Shown in pieces: positions 23,790 to 32,279 of a stretch of 34,866 bases of DNA. Each line of letters starts with the position of its first letter. The stretch's first letter is position 1. This DNA comes from JBOGWP01 sp050693875 (GTDB lineage: Bacteria; Actinomycetota; CADDZG01; JAHWKV01; JBOGWP01): NCBI GenBank assembly GCA_050693875.1, contig JBOGWP010000004.1:1-34866 (forward strand). Direction: 5' to 3'. Both the position numbers and the translations under genes were made by a program. The notes beneath the pieces are model-generated. The model had not been told where the DNA came from. It did not search any database and worked only from the letters and a program-made list of their open reading frames with translations.

Positions 23790-25859
23790 TCAAAGGGCGA
23801 GGTGCGTTCCAGCCCCGACGGCAGCCGACGGTCCCAACGGGGATGCCACCGGCATCGTGAACGTAAAGGCGGCTCCCCGTTCGGGCGAGGCGTCCACCCA
23901 TACCCGGCCCCCCATCCGCTGGGTCAGCTGGCGGACGATATAGAGCCCGAGACCAACCCCGCCGACGGGGCGGGTGAGGTGGTCGCCGAGGCGGGTGAAC
24001 CGTTCGAACACCCGCTCGCGATCGGCGGCGGCGATGCCGGGCCCCCGGTCGGCCACGGTGGTATGGATCTCGCCCTCCTGGCAGGACAGCGTGACGCGGA
24101 TCGGCGCACCCGCGTACGAGTAGGTGACGGCGTTCGTGAGCAGGTTGAGCAGCACCTGGCTCGCGCGGGTCGGATCGGCGAGGGCCAGGGGGAGAAACGG
24201 CGCCTCCAGGACGAACTCGCGGTCGGGATGACGGCTGCGGAAGTCGTCGAGCTCCCCGGCCACCGCCCGAGCCCAGTCGAGCTCGGCCACCACCAGCACC
24301 TGCTCCTGCAGGCTCGCCGCGTCGAGAAGCTCCTCGACGAGCCGGCTGAGGCGCGACGCTTGGTTCAGCATCCGGCCGTAGAACTCCTGCCGCTGCTCGG
24401 GCGTGAACCGAGACTCGTCGGCGGCCAGGGAGGCCAGGAAGCCCTGGATCGGCGTCAGGGGGGTGCGGATCTCGTGGCTCACCGTCGCCAGGAGGTCGGC
24501 CTTGAGCTCCTCCATCTCTTTCTGGGCGGTGACGTCGCGGGCGACGACGACCCATCCGCCGTCCGACATCGGCGAGTAGGTGCAGGAGAGCCACCGGATC
24601 AGCCCGTCGGCGGTGGTGATTCGGACGTCGGGGGCCGGAGGGGCCTCTGTCGACCACGACTCGACCGGCAGCTCGCGGCCGTCCTCGTCGCGCATACCGA
24701 GCAGGTCCAGGTGGGCATGGCCGACCATCTGGGAGCCGTCGAAGCCGGAGATGGCCTCCATGGCGGGGTTCCACGAGGAGATGCGCCCGTCGGGGTCGAG
24801 CGAGAAGATGCCGTCGGACGACGAGCCGACCACGTCGGCGAGCTTCCTGCGCTCCGCCCCGACGGTGGCGAAGAGGGTTGCGTTCTCGAGTGCGGCCGCT
24901 GCGATCGCGGCGATCGCGTCCAGCATCTCGGCATCCTCGGGGCCGAACGGCTCGACTCCACGGCGTCCCGAGACGAGCAGCCAGCGATGGGCCTGGCGGA
25001 GCGGCACCGGGGCGCCCAGCTCGCCGTCGGCGGCGGGCCGCTCGGCGATCCGCGCCTCGGTGCACTGGAGCAGATCGATCGCAGCGGCCCGCACCGCCCG
25101 CTCGACCTCGGGCAGCCCGATCGAGGCATGGGCGGCGAGTGCGGTGTGGAACAGCCCCTGGAGCCGGCCGCGGTCGCGCCGGGCCCTGAGATGGCCGGCG
25201 AAGGAGAGCTGCAGGACCCCGACGGGGACCAGCGCGATGCCAAAGGCCCAGGGGTAGCTCGCCGCGGCGAGCCCGGTGAGCAGGCCGGCGGAGACGTTTC
25301 CGGCTGCCACGAGCAGCCGCGAGCCCATCCCCTCCCGGAGCACCGAGGCCGCGGACTTCCCCTCGGCCAGCCCGATCACGATGGAGACCGCCACGGTCTC
25401 GAGGGCGAAGAAGACGCCGGCTCCCACGATCACGGCCAGCAGCCTCCGCCCCTCGACCGGCCCGGGGAGCGGCGCGATGGCGTTCATCACCAGCAGCGCC
25501 GCGCCCGCGGCGGTCAGCGTTTGCCCGACGTTGAAGAGCGCCTTCAGCAGAGGCCGCCGCCGGGCAAGGAGGCCGATCGCCATCCCGGCGCCCAGGGCGA
25601 GGATCACCTCGAACGGCGGCAGGATCAGCGCCATCGCCACCAGGAACGCCTCGTCGAGAATGAGCGCCTCGGTCTCCTCCCGGTGGAGGGCCAGCAGCGG
25701 GTAGGCCCACGTGACCGCCAGGGCGGCGGTGAAGGCGAGGAAGATCCCTACCCGGTCGAACAGCGGCCGTGGGGCCGCCACCGCCGCAAGCGCGACGGTC
25801 ACGGCCCCTCCCACGGCGGCTGCTGCGACGAATGCCTGGACTCGCCGGGCGCTCGGCAC
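23790..25859 (-). CDS. Membrane sensor histidine kinase, paralogue of the 10460-12685 kinase
   Basis: The product is 689 residues. Residues 1-222 form seven or eight membrane helices with the RRRPLLKALFN motif at 100-110. Residues 235-330 are GAF-like and 335-445 PAS. H462 lies in VSHEIRTPLTPIQGF, followed by NLLTNAV, DRGPGIA and GVGLGLYIV for ATP binding. Domain order and several motifs match the other kinase, but the PAS cysteines are absent: the corresponding stretch reads GHAHLDLLGMRDEDGRELP. GTG 25859 lies six bases after the protease stop with GGGAG spanning the junction, so the two are translationally linked. No cognate regulator is adjacent. Confidence 0.9.
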   Translation of the reverse strand: MPSARRVQAFVAAAAVGGAVTVALAAVAAPRPLFDRVGIFLAFTAALAVTWAYPLLALHREETEALILDEAFLVAMALILPPFEVILALGAGMAIGLLARRRPLLKALFNVGQTLTAAGAALLVMNAIAPLPGPVEGRRLLAVIVGAGVFFALETVAVSIVIGLAEGKSAASVLREGMGSRLLVAAGNVSAGLLTGLAAASYPWAFGIALVPVGVLQLSFAGHLRARRDRGRLQGLFHTALAAHASIGLPEVERAVRAAAIDLLQCTEARIAERPAADGELGAPVPLRQAHRWLLVSGRRGVEPFGPEDAEMLDAIAAIAAAALENATLFATVGAERRKLADVVGSSSDGIFSLDPDGRISSWNPAMEAISGFDGSQMVGHAHLDLLGMRDEDGRELPVESWSTEAPPAPDVRITTADGLIRWLSCTYSPMSDGGWVVVARDVTAQKEMEELKADLLATVSHEIRTPLTPIQGFLASLAADESRFTPEQRQEFYGRMLNQASRLSRLVEELLDAASLQEQVLVVAELDWARAVAGELDDFRSRHPDREFVLEAPFLPLALADPTRASQVLLNLLTNAVTYSYAGAPIRVTLSCQEGEIHTTVADRGPGIAAADRERVFERFTRLGDHLTRPVGGVGLGLYIVRQLTQRMGGRVWVDASPERGAAFTFTMPVASPLGPSAAVGAGTHLAL

Positions 25860-25865
25860 GAGGAG

Positions 25866-27518
25866 CTACTCCCAGGCCCCGTACCAGGCGGAGCCGTACC
25901 AGGCCGAGCCGTACCAGGCCGAGCCGTCCGGCTGGCCGTACCAGGCCGAGCCGTACCATGCGCTGCCGTACCAGGCCGAGCCGTACCAGGCCGAGCCGTA
26001 CCAGGCCGAGCCGGTCCACTCACCGGTGGTGAAGGCGATTGGGTCCCAGAGAAGGAGCTGGGCGGTCAGCATCCCGCCCACGAGGGTTCCGAACAGGTCG
26101 TCGCTGCGAACCCGTACGTCCCCGCGGCTCGCGTCGAGGCTTCCCAGGCCATTGGACCGCGCGAGGCCCCCGTTGGCCGTCCCGGCGGGAGCATCGAGCG
26201 CCGCGCGCACGTCGATCTCCCCCGCCCCCGCCTCGAGCGGATTCGTGGAGGCGGCGCGGCGGGCGGTGGCCGTGAGCGCGTACTTCACGCGGTCGGGCGT
26301 GGCGGCGGGGTTCGCCTCCAACATGAGGGCCACGGCGCCCGAGACCACCGCGGCCGACATCGACGTGCCGCTTCCCTTTCGGTAGGCGCCGTCGACATAG
26401 TTCGGGAACTGCGTGTCGATGGCACTGCCGGGGGCCCGCAGCGAGACGATGTGCGCACCGGGCGCCACGAGGTCGGGCTTGGAGAGCCCGTCGGCGGCGG
26501 TCGGACCCCGCGAGGAGAAGTCGGGGAGCGAATCGTCGCCCACCCCCGGGGTGCCCCGATCATCGACGGCACCGACGGTGATGACCCACGGGTCGTCGCC
26601 GGGTTTCGAGATCGTCTGGGGGCCGGGACCTCGGTTGCTGGCGGACACGACCACGACGATTCCCGAGGTCCACGCCCGCTCGACGGCGTAGTTCAGAGGG
26701 TCGACCCGGTAGCTCTGCGTGCTGTTCGTGCCGAGGGAAAGGTTGAGGACCCGGATGTTGTAGCGGTCCCGGAACGAGACCACCCATTGGATGGCGGCGA
26801 GAACCTTGCTGACGTCGGCCGAGCCGTCGCGGCCGGCGATCTTGACCGAAACGATGTTGGCCTCGGGTGCGATCCCCTTCCAGGCCCCGCCGGACGATGC
26901 GCCGTTGCCGGCGATGATGCCGGCGAGGAACGTGCCGTGCCCGTACGAGTCGTCGCAGCTGGCCTCACCCGAGAGGTTGAGGCAGGGCGACCAGGTGCCC
27001 CTGATGTCGTCGTAGACGGGCAGCACGCGCCCGGCCACGTCGGCCACCGCGGTCACCCCGGTGTCGATCAACGCCACCGAGATCCCGCGTCCGGTCGTGC
27101 CGGCGCGCCATACGTCGTCGGCGCGAACCGACTGCGGATAGACCGAGTTCGGCGTCGACGCGGCGCCGCCGCCCAGCACCTCGACCCGGCGGTCGAGCGA
27201 GACCGCACGCGCGCCCGGAAGCGCGGCGAGGAGGCGGACCGAGCCGGACGGGACGGTAGCGGCAAACCCGTCGACGATCGGCAGTGCTGCCGTGATGCGC
27301 CCCCCGATCTGCCGTACGGCCGCCTCGGCACTCCGGTCTGCGGCGGTCTGCTTCTGCACGATGACGTGGACGCGTCCTCGAGCCGAGGCGAGCCCGGGGT
27401 CGAGAATGGGGCTGGGGATGGGCGCGGCCGCGGCCGCAAACGCGAAGGCAGGCGCAAGCAACGCCAGCACCAGGATCAGCCCGAGAAGTGCCCTGCCGGA
27501 GCGCGACGTCGCGGTCAC
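25866..27518 (-). CDS. Secreted S8 serine protease with GSAWY-repeat tail
   Basis: The product is 550 residues from GTG 27518, preferred over ATG 27557 because GGGGGGAT precedes it and it sits at a similar distance from the conserved upstream block as in the paralogue. A signal peptide (ALLGLILVLALLAPAFAFA) and a prodomain-like region are followed by D152 (LIDTGV), H194 (SYGHGTFLAG), N295 (SASNRG) and S386 (GSGTSMSAAVVSG). The NGLGSLDASRG motif (456-466) is shared with the other protease. The tail is five GSAWY units, GQPD, three GSAWY units and GAWE, right at the C-terminus. Cell-surface location is inferred. Confidence 0.92.
   Translation of the reverse strand: MTATSRSGRALLGLILVLALLAPAFAFAAAAAPIPSPILDPGLASARGRVHVIVQKQTAADRSAEAAVRQIGGRITAALPIVDGFAATVPSGSVRLLAALPGARAVSLDRRVEVLGGGAASTPNSVYPQSVRADDVWRAGTTGRGISVALIDTGVTAVADVAGRVLPVYDDIRGTWSPCLNLSGEASCDDSYGHGTFLAGIIAGNGASSGGAWKGIAPEANIVSVKIAGRDGSADVSKVLAAIQWVVSFRDRYNIRVLNLSLGTNSTQSYRVDPLNYAVERAWTSGIVVVVSASNRGPGPQTISKPGDDPWVITVGAVDDRGTPGVGDDSLPDFSSRGPTAADGLSKPDLVAPGAHIVSLRAPGSAIDTQFPNYVDGAYRKGSGTSMSAAVVSGAVALMLEANPAATPDRVKYALTATARRAASTNPLEAGAGEIDVRAALDAPAGTANGGLARSNGLGSLDASRGDVRVRSDDLFGTLVGGMLTAQLLLWDPIAFTTGEWTGSAWYGSAWYGSAWYGSAWYGSAWYGQPDGSAWYGSAWYGSAWYGAWE
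25881..26012 (-). repeat. Eight 15-bp units coding Gly-Ser-Ala-Trp-Tyr, one interruption
   Basis: Three units (25881-25925) and five units (25938-26012) code for GSAWY, separated by GQPD. The units are nearly identical at DNA level, pointing to recent slippage-type expansion, in contrast with the more diverged array in the first protease. Confidence 0.95.
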
Positions 27519-27585
27519 ACGGATCCCCCCAGTCGGTCGTCGATGGTTTCTGCCCATTGGATCGGCAGCTTGGGGGAACCGACTC

Positions 27586-27611
27586 CATAGCCGGTTGACG
27601 TCAAATCCTCC
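27586..27611 (-). promoter_or_regulatory. Conserved block B upstream of S8 protease 2
   Basis: On the minus strand the block reads GGAGGATTTGAC, GTCAA, CCGGCTATG. It matches the block at 14751-14776 with the same internal spacing. The central TTGACGTCAA is a perfect palindrome here but not in the other copy. It ends 67 bases before GTG 27518. Confidence 0.55.
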
Positions 27612-27621
27612 CCCGGGTGGG

Positions 27622-27641
27622 GGACTAGTGGGTTAGCGCGG
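27622..27641 (-). promoter_or_regulatory. Conserved block A upstream of S8 protease 2
   Basis: GGACTAG (27622-27628) and GGTTAGCGCGG (27631-27641), plus-strand reading, repeat the order seen at 14823-14844. They lie between the protease and the divergent membrane-protein gene, so they could serve either. Confidence 0.45.
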
Positions 27642-27677
27642 ACGGACCATTGACTTCCTTTCCAGGACCCCGAAGGG

Positions 27678-27683
27678 TAGCGT
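27678..27683 (+). promoter_or_regulatory. Candidate -10 element (TAGCGT), leaderless start
   Basis: TAGCGT fits TANNNT and ends six bases before ATG 27690. TTGACT lies at 27650-27655 but 22 bases away, too far for a standard -35. Confidence 0.35.
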
Positions 27684-27689
27684 GGCGCC

Positions 27690-28535
27690 ATGATGGAGCG
27701 GCTCGACACCGGCAAAGTCCTCACCGGCATCTTCGCGACCTACCGCCAGCAGTTCGCCGTCCTCGTTCCCGCGGCGCTTGTGGTCTACCTGGTCCCGGCC
27801 CTCGTCGGGCTGCTGCTCCTCGGCGGGGGCGCCGGCCCGTTCATGGCCGTCGCGGTGACGGTGGGGGCCGGGATCGTGGCGGGGGTCTGGTACCAGGGGA
27901 TGGTGGTCGAGGCGGTGCGCGACATGCGCGACGGGGTGCGCGATTTCACGCTCCCCCGCCTCGTCCGGTCGGTGGCGCCGGTGGTCGTGCCCCTCGTGGG
28001 GGCCGGGCTCCTGGCGGCGATCGCGATTGCCGTCGGGCTGATCGCGTTCGTGGTTCCCGGCCTCGTGCTGCTCACCTGGTGGGCGGTGGTCGCGCCGGTC
28101 ATCGTCATCGAGCGGGCCTCGGTCCCCGACGCGTTCTCCCGCAGCCGCAACCTCGTCAAGGGCAACGGCTGGAATGTGTTCGGGGTGATCGTCCTGCTCT
28201 ACCTGTTGCAGTTCGTCGCCTCGGGAATCCTCGGGGTGTTCGCCCGCGGAAGCCTGATCGGACGCACCATCACCGATCTCGTGGTGAGCGTGCTGGTGGC
28301 GCCCCTGACCGGTCTGGCGGCCGCCACGATGTACTTCGAGCTGCGCCGGATCAAGGGCGAAGACGCCCCGGCGGCGGCCGCGGAGGCGGTGTCGTCGTGG
28401 CCACCTCCGGCTATGCCCCCCACCGAGGCGCCCCCCGGACCGCCGGCACCGCCCACGCCACCTCCGGCTGTGCCCCCCACCGAGGCGCCCCCCGGACCGC
28501 CGACGGAACCGCACGGTCCCGCTCCCAGCATCTGA
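27690..28535 (+). CDS. Multi-pass membrane protein with proline-rich C-terminal tail
   Basis: The 281-residue protein has about six hydrophobic helices between residues 20 and 225. The pattern (LDTGKVLTGIFATYRQQFAVLVPAAL, then VIVIERASVPDAFSRSRNLVKGN) resembles the glycerophosphodiester-phosphodiesterase-like membrane domain and related DUFs found in many actinobacteria. No catalytic residues can be named. The last 45 residues are Pro/Ala/Glu-rich, built on two copies of a 45-bp repeat. ATG 27690 follows a leaderless-type -10. It is divergent from the second protease gene. Confidence 0.7.
   Translation: MMERLDTGKVLTGIFATYRQQFAVLVPAALVVYLVPALVGLLLLGGGAGPFMAVAVTVGAGIVAGVWYQGMVVEAVRDMRDGVRDFTLPRLVRSVAPVVVPLVGAGLLAAIAIAVGLIAFVVPGLVLLTWWAVVAPVIVIERASVPDAFSRSRNLVKGNGWNVFGVIVLLYLLQFVASGILGVFARGSLIGRTITDLVVSVLVAPLTGLAAATMYFELRRIKGEDAPAAAAEAVSSWPPPAMPPTEAPPGPPAPPTPPPAVPPTEAPPGPPTEPHGPAPSI
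28401..28502 (+). repeat. Two 45-bp direct repeats coding a proline-rich tail
   Basis: Copies at 28401-28445 and 28458-28502 differ at one base and code for PPTEAPPGPP-type sequence. Their period is 57 bases (19 codons). They probably arose by tandem duplication within the gene. Confidence 0.85.
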
Positions 28536-28659
28536 TCGGCGCCGACCGACCCCCGCGATGACAGCGGCGCCGCGCTCCACGCGCGCACCAACCGGTAGTC
28601 ACATTTCGTCATTCAGCCCTGTGGCAGGGGCGCCGACATCCTGGTGGAGAGCCGGCACT

Positions 28660-28680
28660 GGGGCTCCCCGCGGGAGCCCC
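28660..28680 (+). terminator. Strong GC hairpin between two genes
   Basis: GGGGCTCCC, CGC, GGGAGCCCC is a perfect 9-bp stem with a 3-base loop. It lies 125 bases after the membrane-protein stop and 32 bases before the zinc-ribbon ATG. There is no T-run. It may end transcription from upstream or sit in the leader of the next gene. Confidence 0.45.
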
Positions 28681-28712
28681 GGCGCGGACGGGGAGCCGAT
28701 GGGAGGGCAGGG

Positions 28713-28901
28713 ATGATTGCCTGTATCTGCGGTCAACCGGTTGCCGCGCGCCTCGGCGACGGCTACGTGATCACCCTCGAGGAGCGGATGCGCTGGATGC
28801 GGCGCCGTTCCGACATACTGCTGTGCCCTGCCTGCGGCCGGACGTGGCGCCTTCCCGAGATCCAGCGCCGGACCGCGGAGGCGGTGCGACCGATCGGCTG
28901 A
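28713..28901 (+). CDS. Small zinc-ribbon-like protein
   Basis: The 62-residue protein has C4-x-C6 near the start (MIACICG) and C38-x2-C41 (LLCPACGRTW), so four cysteines could hold one zinc. A basic, Arg-rich helix (RMRWMRRRSD) lies between. ATG 28713 is chosen for GGGAGGGCAGGG directly upstream; a longer frame from 28644 would run through the hairpin. A nucleic-acid or protein-binding role is a guess from the fold. It converges on the oxidoreductase gene. Confidence 0.65.
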   Translation: MIACICGQPVAARLGDGYVITLEERMRWMRRRSDILLCPACGRTWRLPEIQRRTAEAVRPIG

Positions 28902-28945
28902 CGCCCCGTTCAGACGGTCCCCCGGCAGGTGAGGTCGCCGCGACG

Positions 28946-30376
28946 TCAGCTGCCGCGGAGGTGGCGGAGCGCCGACTGCGCGGCCCAGTAGCCGCACATG
29001 CCGTGGACGCCGGCACCCGGCGGGGTCGAGGACGAGCAGATGAAGACGCCCTCCGCGGCCGTGGCGTACGGGTCGAGCGACACTACCGGGCGGAACCTGG
29101 CCTGCAGCCCCCCGTGCCCGCCGCCGGCGATGTCGCCGCCGACGTAGTTCGGGTTGTAGGCCTCGAGGTCCGCCGGCGAGAGGACGTGCTGGGCGAGGAT
29201 GCGGTCCCGGAATCCCGGGGCGAAGCGCTCGATCTGCGCGGTGATCCGCTCGGTCATATCGAAGGTGGAGGCGGCCGGGGTGTGGCAGTAGGCCCACAGG
29301 ACATGCTTGCCCTCGGGCGCGCGGGACGGGTCGAAGAGGGTCGGCTGGGCGACCAGCACGAGCGGCCGCTCGGGATGATCCCCGCGCCCCACCGCGGCCT
29401 CGGCGTCGGCGATCTCCGGAAGGGTCCCGCCGAGGTGCACGGTCGCGGTGCGCAGGCACTCTTCGGCCTTCCACGGCACCGGTCCGTCGAGCGCGTAGTC
29501 GACCTTGAACGCGCCAGGACCGTGGCGGAAGCGAAGCAGGCGGCGCCGGTAGCCGTCGGGCAGCCGCGCACCGGCGATGCGCACCAGCCCCTCGGGGCTT
29601 GTGTCGAAGAGGTAGGCACGGGATGCCGGCAGCTCGTCGATGGAGGTCACCATCGTTCCGTTCAGGATCTCGCCCCCGAGGCTCCGAAGGTACGAGGCGA
29701 GGGCGTCGGCGATGCGCTGCGATCCCCCGCGGGCAATCGGCCACCCGACTGCGTGTGCGCTCGCCTCGAACATAAGGCCGAACGCGGAGGTCATCGGCTT
29801 GTTGAGGGGCAGGATGGCGTGCCCGGCCGCGCCCGCAAAGATCGCCTTCGCCCGCTCCCCGCGGAAGAGCCGGTCGGCGAGGAATTGCGCCGGGAGGGGG
29901 GCCAGGGCCCCGAAGCGGGCCATCAGCAGGGGATGGCGCGGGACCCGGGCCGGCGCGAGCAGCTCCTCGCTGAGCCCCTCCCAGCCCGCCACGAGCGGCG
30001 CCATCACCGTGCGGTAGCGTCCGGCATCGACCCCGAACCCGGCGGCGGTCTCGACCACCGAGCGCTGGAGGAGGACCGCGGTCCCATCGTCGAGCGGATG
30101 GGCGAAGGGAACCGGCGGATAGATCCATTCGAGGCCGTGATCCCCGAGCGGCAGACGGCGCAGGTAGGGGGAGGCCGGGCCCAGGGGGTGGACCGCGGAG
30201 CACACGTCGTGGACGAAGCCGGGCAAGGTCAGCTCGGCGGAGCGGGTCCCTCCTCCGACGGTCTCGTGGGCCTCGAACAGCCGCACCGAGTGCCCAGCGC
30301 GGGCGAGGGCAATCGCCGCGGCCAGGCCGTTCGGTCCCGAGCCGACCACCGTGGCGTCGACGGCATCCATCGTCAT
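28946..30376 (-). CDS. FAD-dependent oxidoreductase, phytoene-desaturase-like
   Basis: The 476-residue protein has the Rossmann FAD-binding motif GSGPNG at 12-17 with E35 ending the second strand, and the CrtI-like continuation GGGTRSAELTLPGFVHDVCSAVHPL. The C-terminus (GVFICSSSTPPGAGVHGMCGYWAA) is the second FAD contact typical of CrtI/amine-oxidase-like enzymes. This NAD(P)/FAD family is common in actinobacteria next to unrelated genes. No other carotenoid gene is nearby, so the substrate is unknown. ATG 30376 is chosen over the longer frame because the FAD motif starts ten residues later. Confidence 0.85.
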   Translation of the reverse strand: MTMDAVDATVVGSGPNGLAAAIALARAGHSVRLFEAHETVGGGTRSAELTLPGFVHDVCSAVHPLGPASPYLRRLPLGDHGLEWIYPPVPFAHPLDDGTAVLLQRSVVETAAGFGVDAGRYRTVMAPLVAGWEGLSEELLAPARVPRHPLLMARFGALAPLPAQFLADRLFRGERAKAIFAGAAGHAILPLNKPMTSAFGLMFEASAHAVGWPIARGGSQRIADALASYLRSLGGEILNGTMVTSIDELPASRAYLFDTSPEGLVRIAGARLPDGYRRRLLRFRHGPGAFKVDYALDGPVPWKAEECLRTATVHLGGTLPEIADAEAAVGRGDHPERPLVLVAQPTLFDPSRAPEGKHVLWAYCHTPAASTFDMTERITAQIERFAPGFRDRILAQHVLSPADLEAYNPNYVGGDIAGGGHGGLQARFRPVVSLDPYATAAEGVFICSSSTPPGAGVHGMCGYWAAQSALRHLRGS

Positions 30377-30395
30377 CGACGCGCCGCGGATCGCG

Positions 30396-31232
30396 TCACG
30401 GGAGGTCGATGACCGTCCCCTCGGCGGCCCCCCCGATGGGGAACGGCTTCGGCCCGATGCTCGCCAGGATCGCATCGAGCTGATCGTCGGTGCGCGGCGG
30501 GTCGTGGTGGAAGAGCAGGAGCCTGCGGGCGCGGGCCGTCTCGGCCAGGCCGACCGCGTAGTCGAACGTCGAGTGGCCGAATTCCACCCGCGCGGGGAAC
30601 TCCTCGACCGTGTACTGCGCGTCGTGGATCAGCAGGTCGGTGTCTTCGCAGAGCGTGTAGGCCGCCTCGTGGTACTCGCCGTGCCCCGTCGGACCCGGAC
30701 CGAGCTGGATGGGGTGATGGTCGGACATGTAGGTGATCGTCGAGGCGCCGTCGGTGACGCGAAACCCGAACATCCGCCCGCCCTTGTGGGGGATGTCCAG
30801 CGCCAGCACCGAGAACCCCTCGATCTTGCGCTCCCCGGCCTCGAGGCTCGAGACGCGCCAGTCGCCGCGCAACTCGGTGGCGCGGACCGGGAAATGGGGC
30901 GGCGACATCGCGCGTGCCAGCACCTCTTCGGGGTCCCCCTGGGCAGGCATGTACACCCGAACCCGCGAGTCGGGGCGGTCGCCGGCCGGGAAGAACGGGA
31001 GCCCGTGGGTGTGGTCCCAGTGCAGGTGCCCGAGCAGGATCGTCCCCCGGAAGGGCTGGCCGTCCATGAACTCTCGCGCCAGCCGGCCGAGTCCCGTCCC
31101 CCCGTCGAGGACCAGCGTCGGAGGCCCGCCCACGTCACCGAGGGCGACGCACGACGTGTTGCCTCCGAACCGCACGAACTCGGGGCCGGGGGCAGGCGTC
31201 GATCCACGGACGCCGGCGATCCATAGGCGCAC
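30396..31232 (-). CDS. MBL-fold metallo-hydrolase, possible phosphodiesterase
   Basis: The 278-residue protein has the zinc motif H69-x-H71-x-D73-H74 (GHLHWDHTHG), a later YMSDHHP and FHHDPPRTDDQLD. The N-terminus WIAGVRGSTPAPG and GGNTSCV are typical of a cytosolic MBL family often found with signalling proteins. Substrate is unknown; cleavage of a phosphodiester such as a cyclic nucleotide would fit the neighbouring cyclic-nucleotide-binding gene but is only inference. GTG 31232 is chosen by family-like start; the ribosome site is weak. It is followed by the oxidoreductase gene. Confidence 0.8.
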   Translation of the reverse strand: MRLWIAGVRGSTPAPGPEFVRFGGNTSCVALGDVGGPPTLVLDGGTGLGRLAREFMDGQPFRGTILLGHLHWDHTHGLPFFPAGDRPDSRVRVYMPAQGDPEEVLARAMSPPHFPVRATELRGDWRVSSLEAGERKIEGFSVLALDIPHKGGRMFGFRVTDGASTITYMSDHHPIQLGPGPTGHGEYHEAAYTLCEDTDLLIHDAQYTVEEFPARVEFGHSTFDYAVGLAETARARRLLLFHHDPPRTDDQLDAILASIGPKPFPIGGAAEGTVIDLP

Positions 31233-31268
31233 GGCGGCGAGTCTATCTGCAGCAGAAGCGGCCACTGA

Positions 31269-32279
31269 TCACTTCGCGCCGGGGCGGTACTCGCGCTGGT
31301 GGGACTTCGACAGGTCGGCGAGAACGGCTCGGTCGATCTTGTCGCCGGGCGCGACCGCGACCCTGCAGTCGGTGACGGCGATCAGCGACGCGGTACGCTT
31401 GCCCGCCTCGAGGATCGCTCGCTCCCCGAGAATCGCGCCGGGCCCCACCTCGGAGACCCGATTCCCGTCCACCTCGATGCGCAGCACGCCGTCGAGCAGC
31501 AGGTAAAGCTCGTTTCCGGGATCGCCCTGATGCGCCAGGGCCTCCCCCTTGTGCAGCATGCGCATCTTCGGCCTGCTCCTGCCGGTCATGATCGTCTTCG
31601 AGATCGTCCGCTCGAGGTGGGTCTCGACCTGGGTGACGATCGCGGGCGAGTCCTGCGCACCCCAGGGGGTCCGCTGGCCGAACGCCTCCTGGGCCCACCC
31701 CTTGAAGTCGATGAGTCCGCTCTTGGCGACGAGCTTGCCCGAGGGGTCGTAGATCCAGTGGCGCGGGAACGAGCTGGCGCCGCGGACGCGGTACGCCGAG
31801 GAGCCGTCGGCGTGGATCGTGAGCTCGAGCGTGGTCCAGGCAACCGGGCTGGTGATCTGGATGTACGGCTTGCGCCGCACCCGCCGAGGCGCCGGGACAC
31901 CGGTGCGGCCTCCGGCCGTCTGCACGAACTGCACCCGGTCGGGGCCGACCAGCGGATCGGGGCGGAGGTCCGGGAACGGGACCGCGGGGACGGTGACGCC
32001 GGCTGGACCGAACCGGAGCGTGGTCGCACCGATGTGGCCCTTGCCGCTGTGGCCCCAGGCGGTGATCTTGCCGTTGCGCACCTCGATCCAGGCCTTGAGG
32101 TTGTTCACGAAGCGGAATCGGTCGTGGGCGCGGAGGTCCTCGATGTTCTCCAGCACCTCGGGTGGGACCTCGTCGTAATGAGCGATGCCGATGTCGAACG
32201 GCAGCCTCAGCGACTTCAGTCCCTGAATCGCCTCCGAGGGGATCCACGACAGCGACGTGACCGACGATTGAATGCGCAT
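31269..32279 (-). CDS. Cyclic-nucleotide-binding domain protein with uncharacterised N-terminal domain
   Basis: The 336-residue protein has a beta-rich N-terminal domain (1-225, MRIQSSVTSLSWIPSEAIQG) that I do not recognise by function. A CRP-type cyclic-nucleotide-binding domain follows (about 232-315). The phosphate-binding cassette GAILGERAILEAGKRTASL keeps E287, R295 and T296, the residues expected to hold the ribose and phosphate. No DNA-binding HTH follows, so it is not a CRP-like regulator. ATG 32279 follows GAGAGAGAGG. A cyclase gene is divergent 185 bases away, suggesting a sender-receiver pair. Confidence 0.88.
   Translation of the reverse strand: MRIQSSVTSLSWIPSEAIQGLKSLRLPFDIGIAHYDEVPPEVLENIEDLRAHDRFRFVNNLKAWIEVRNGKITAWGHSGKGHIGATTLRFGPAGVTVPAVPFPDLRPDPLVGPDRVQFVQTAGGRTGVPAPRRVRRKPYIQITSPVAWTTLELTIHADGSSAYRVRGASSFPRHWIYDPSGKLVAKSGLIDFKGWAQEAFGQRTPWGAQDSPAIVTQVETHLERTISKTIMTGRSRPKMRMLHKGEALAHQGDPGNELYLLLDGVLRIEVDGNRVSEVGPGAILGERAILEAGKRTASLIAVTDCRVAVAPGDKIDRAVLADLSKSHQREYRPGAK

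Noticed and set aside
22764..27590. Very long plus-strand open frame of 1608 codons
   Set aside because: It is antisense to ctaC, the four-helix protein, kinase 2 and protease 2, all of which have clear motifs. Its product is low-complexity His/Gly/Arg/Asp-rich, as expected for a GC-rich shadow frame.
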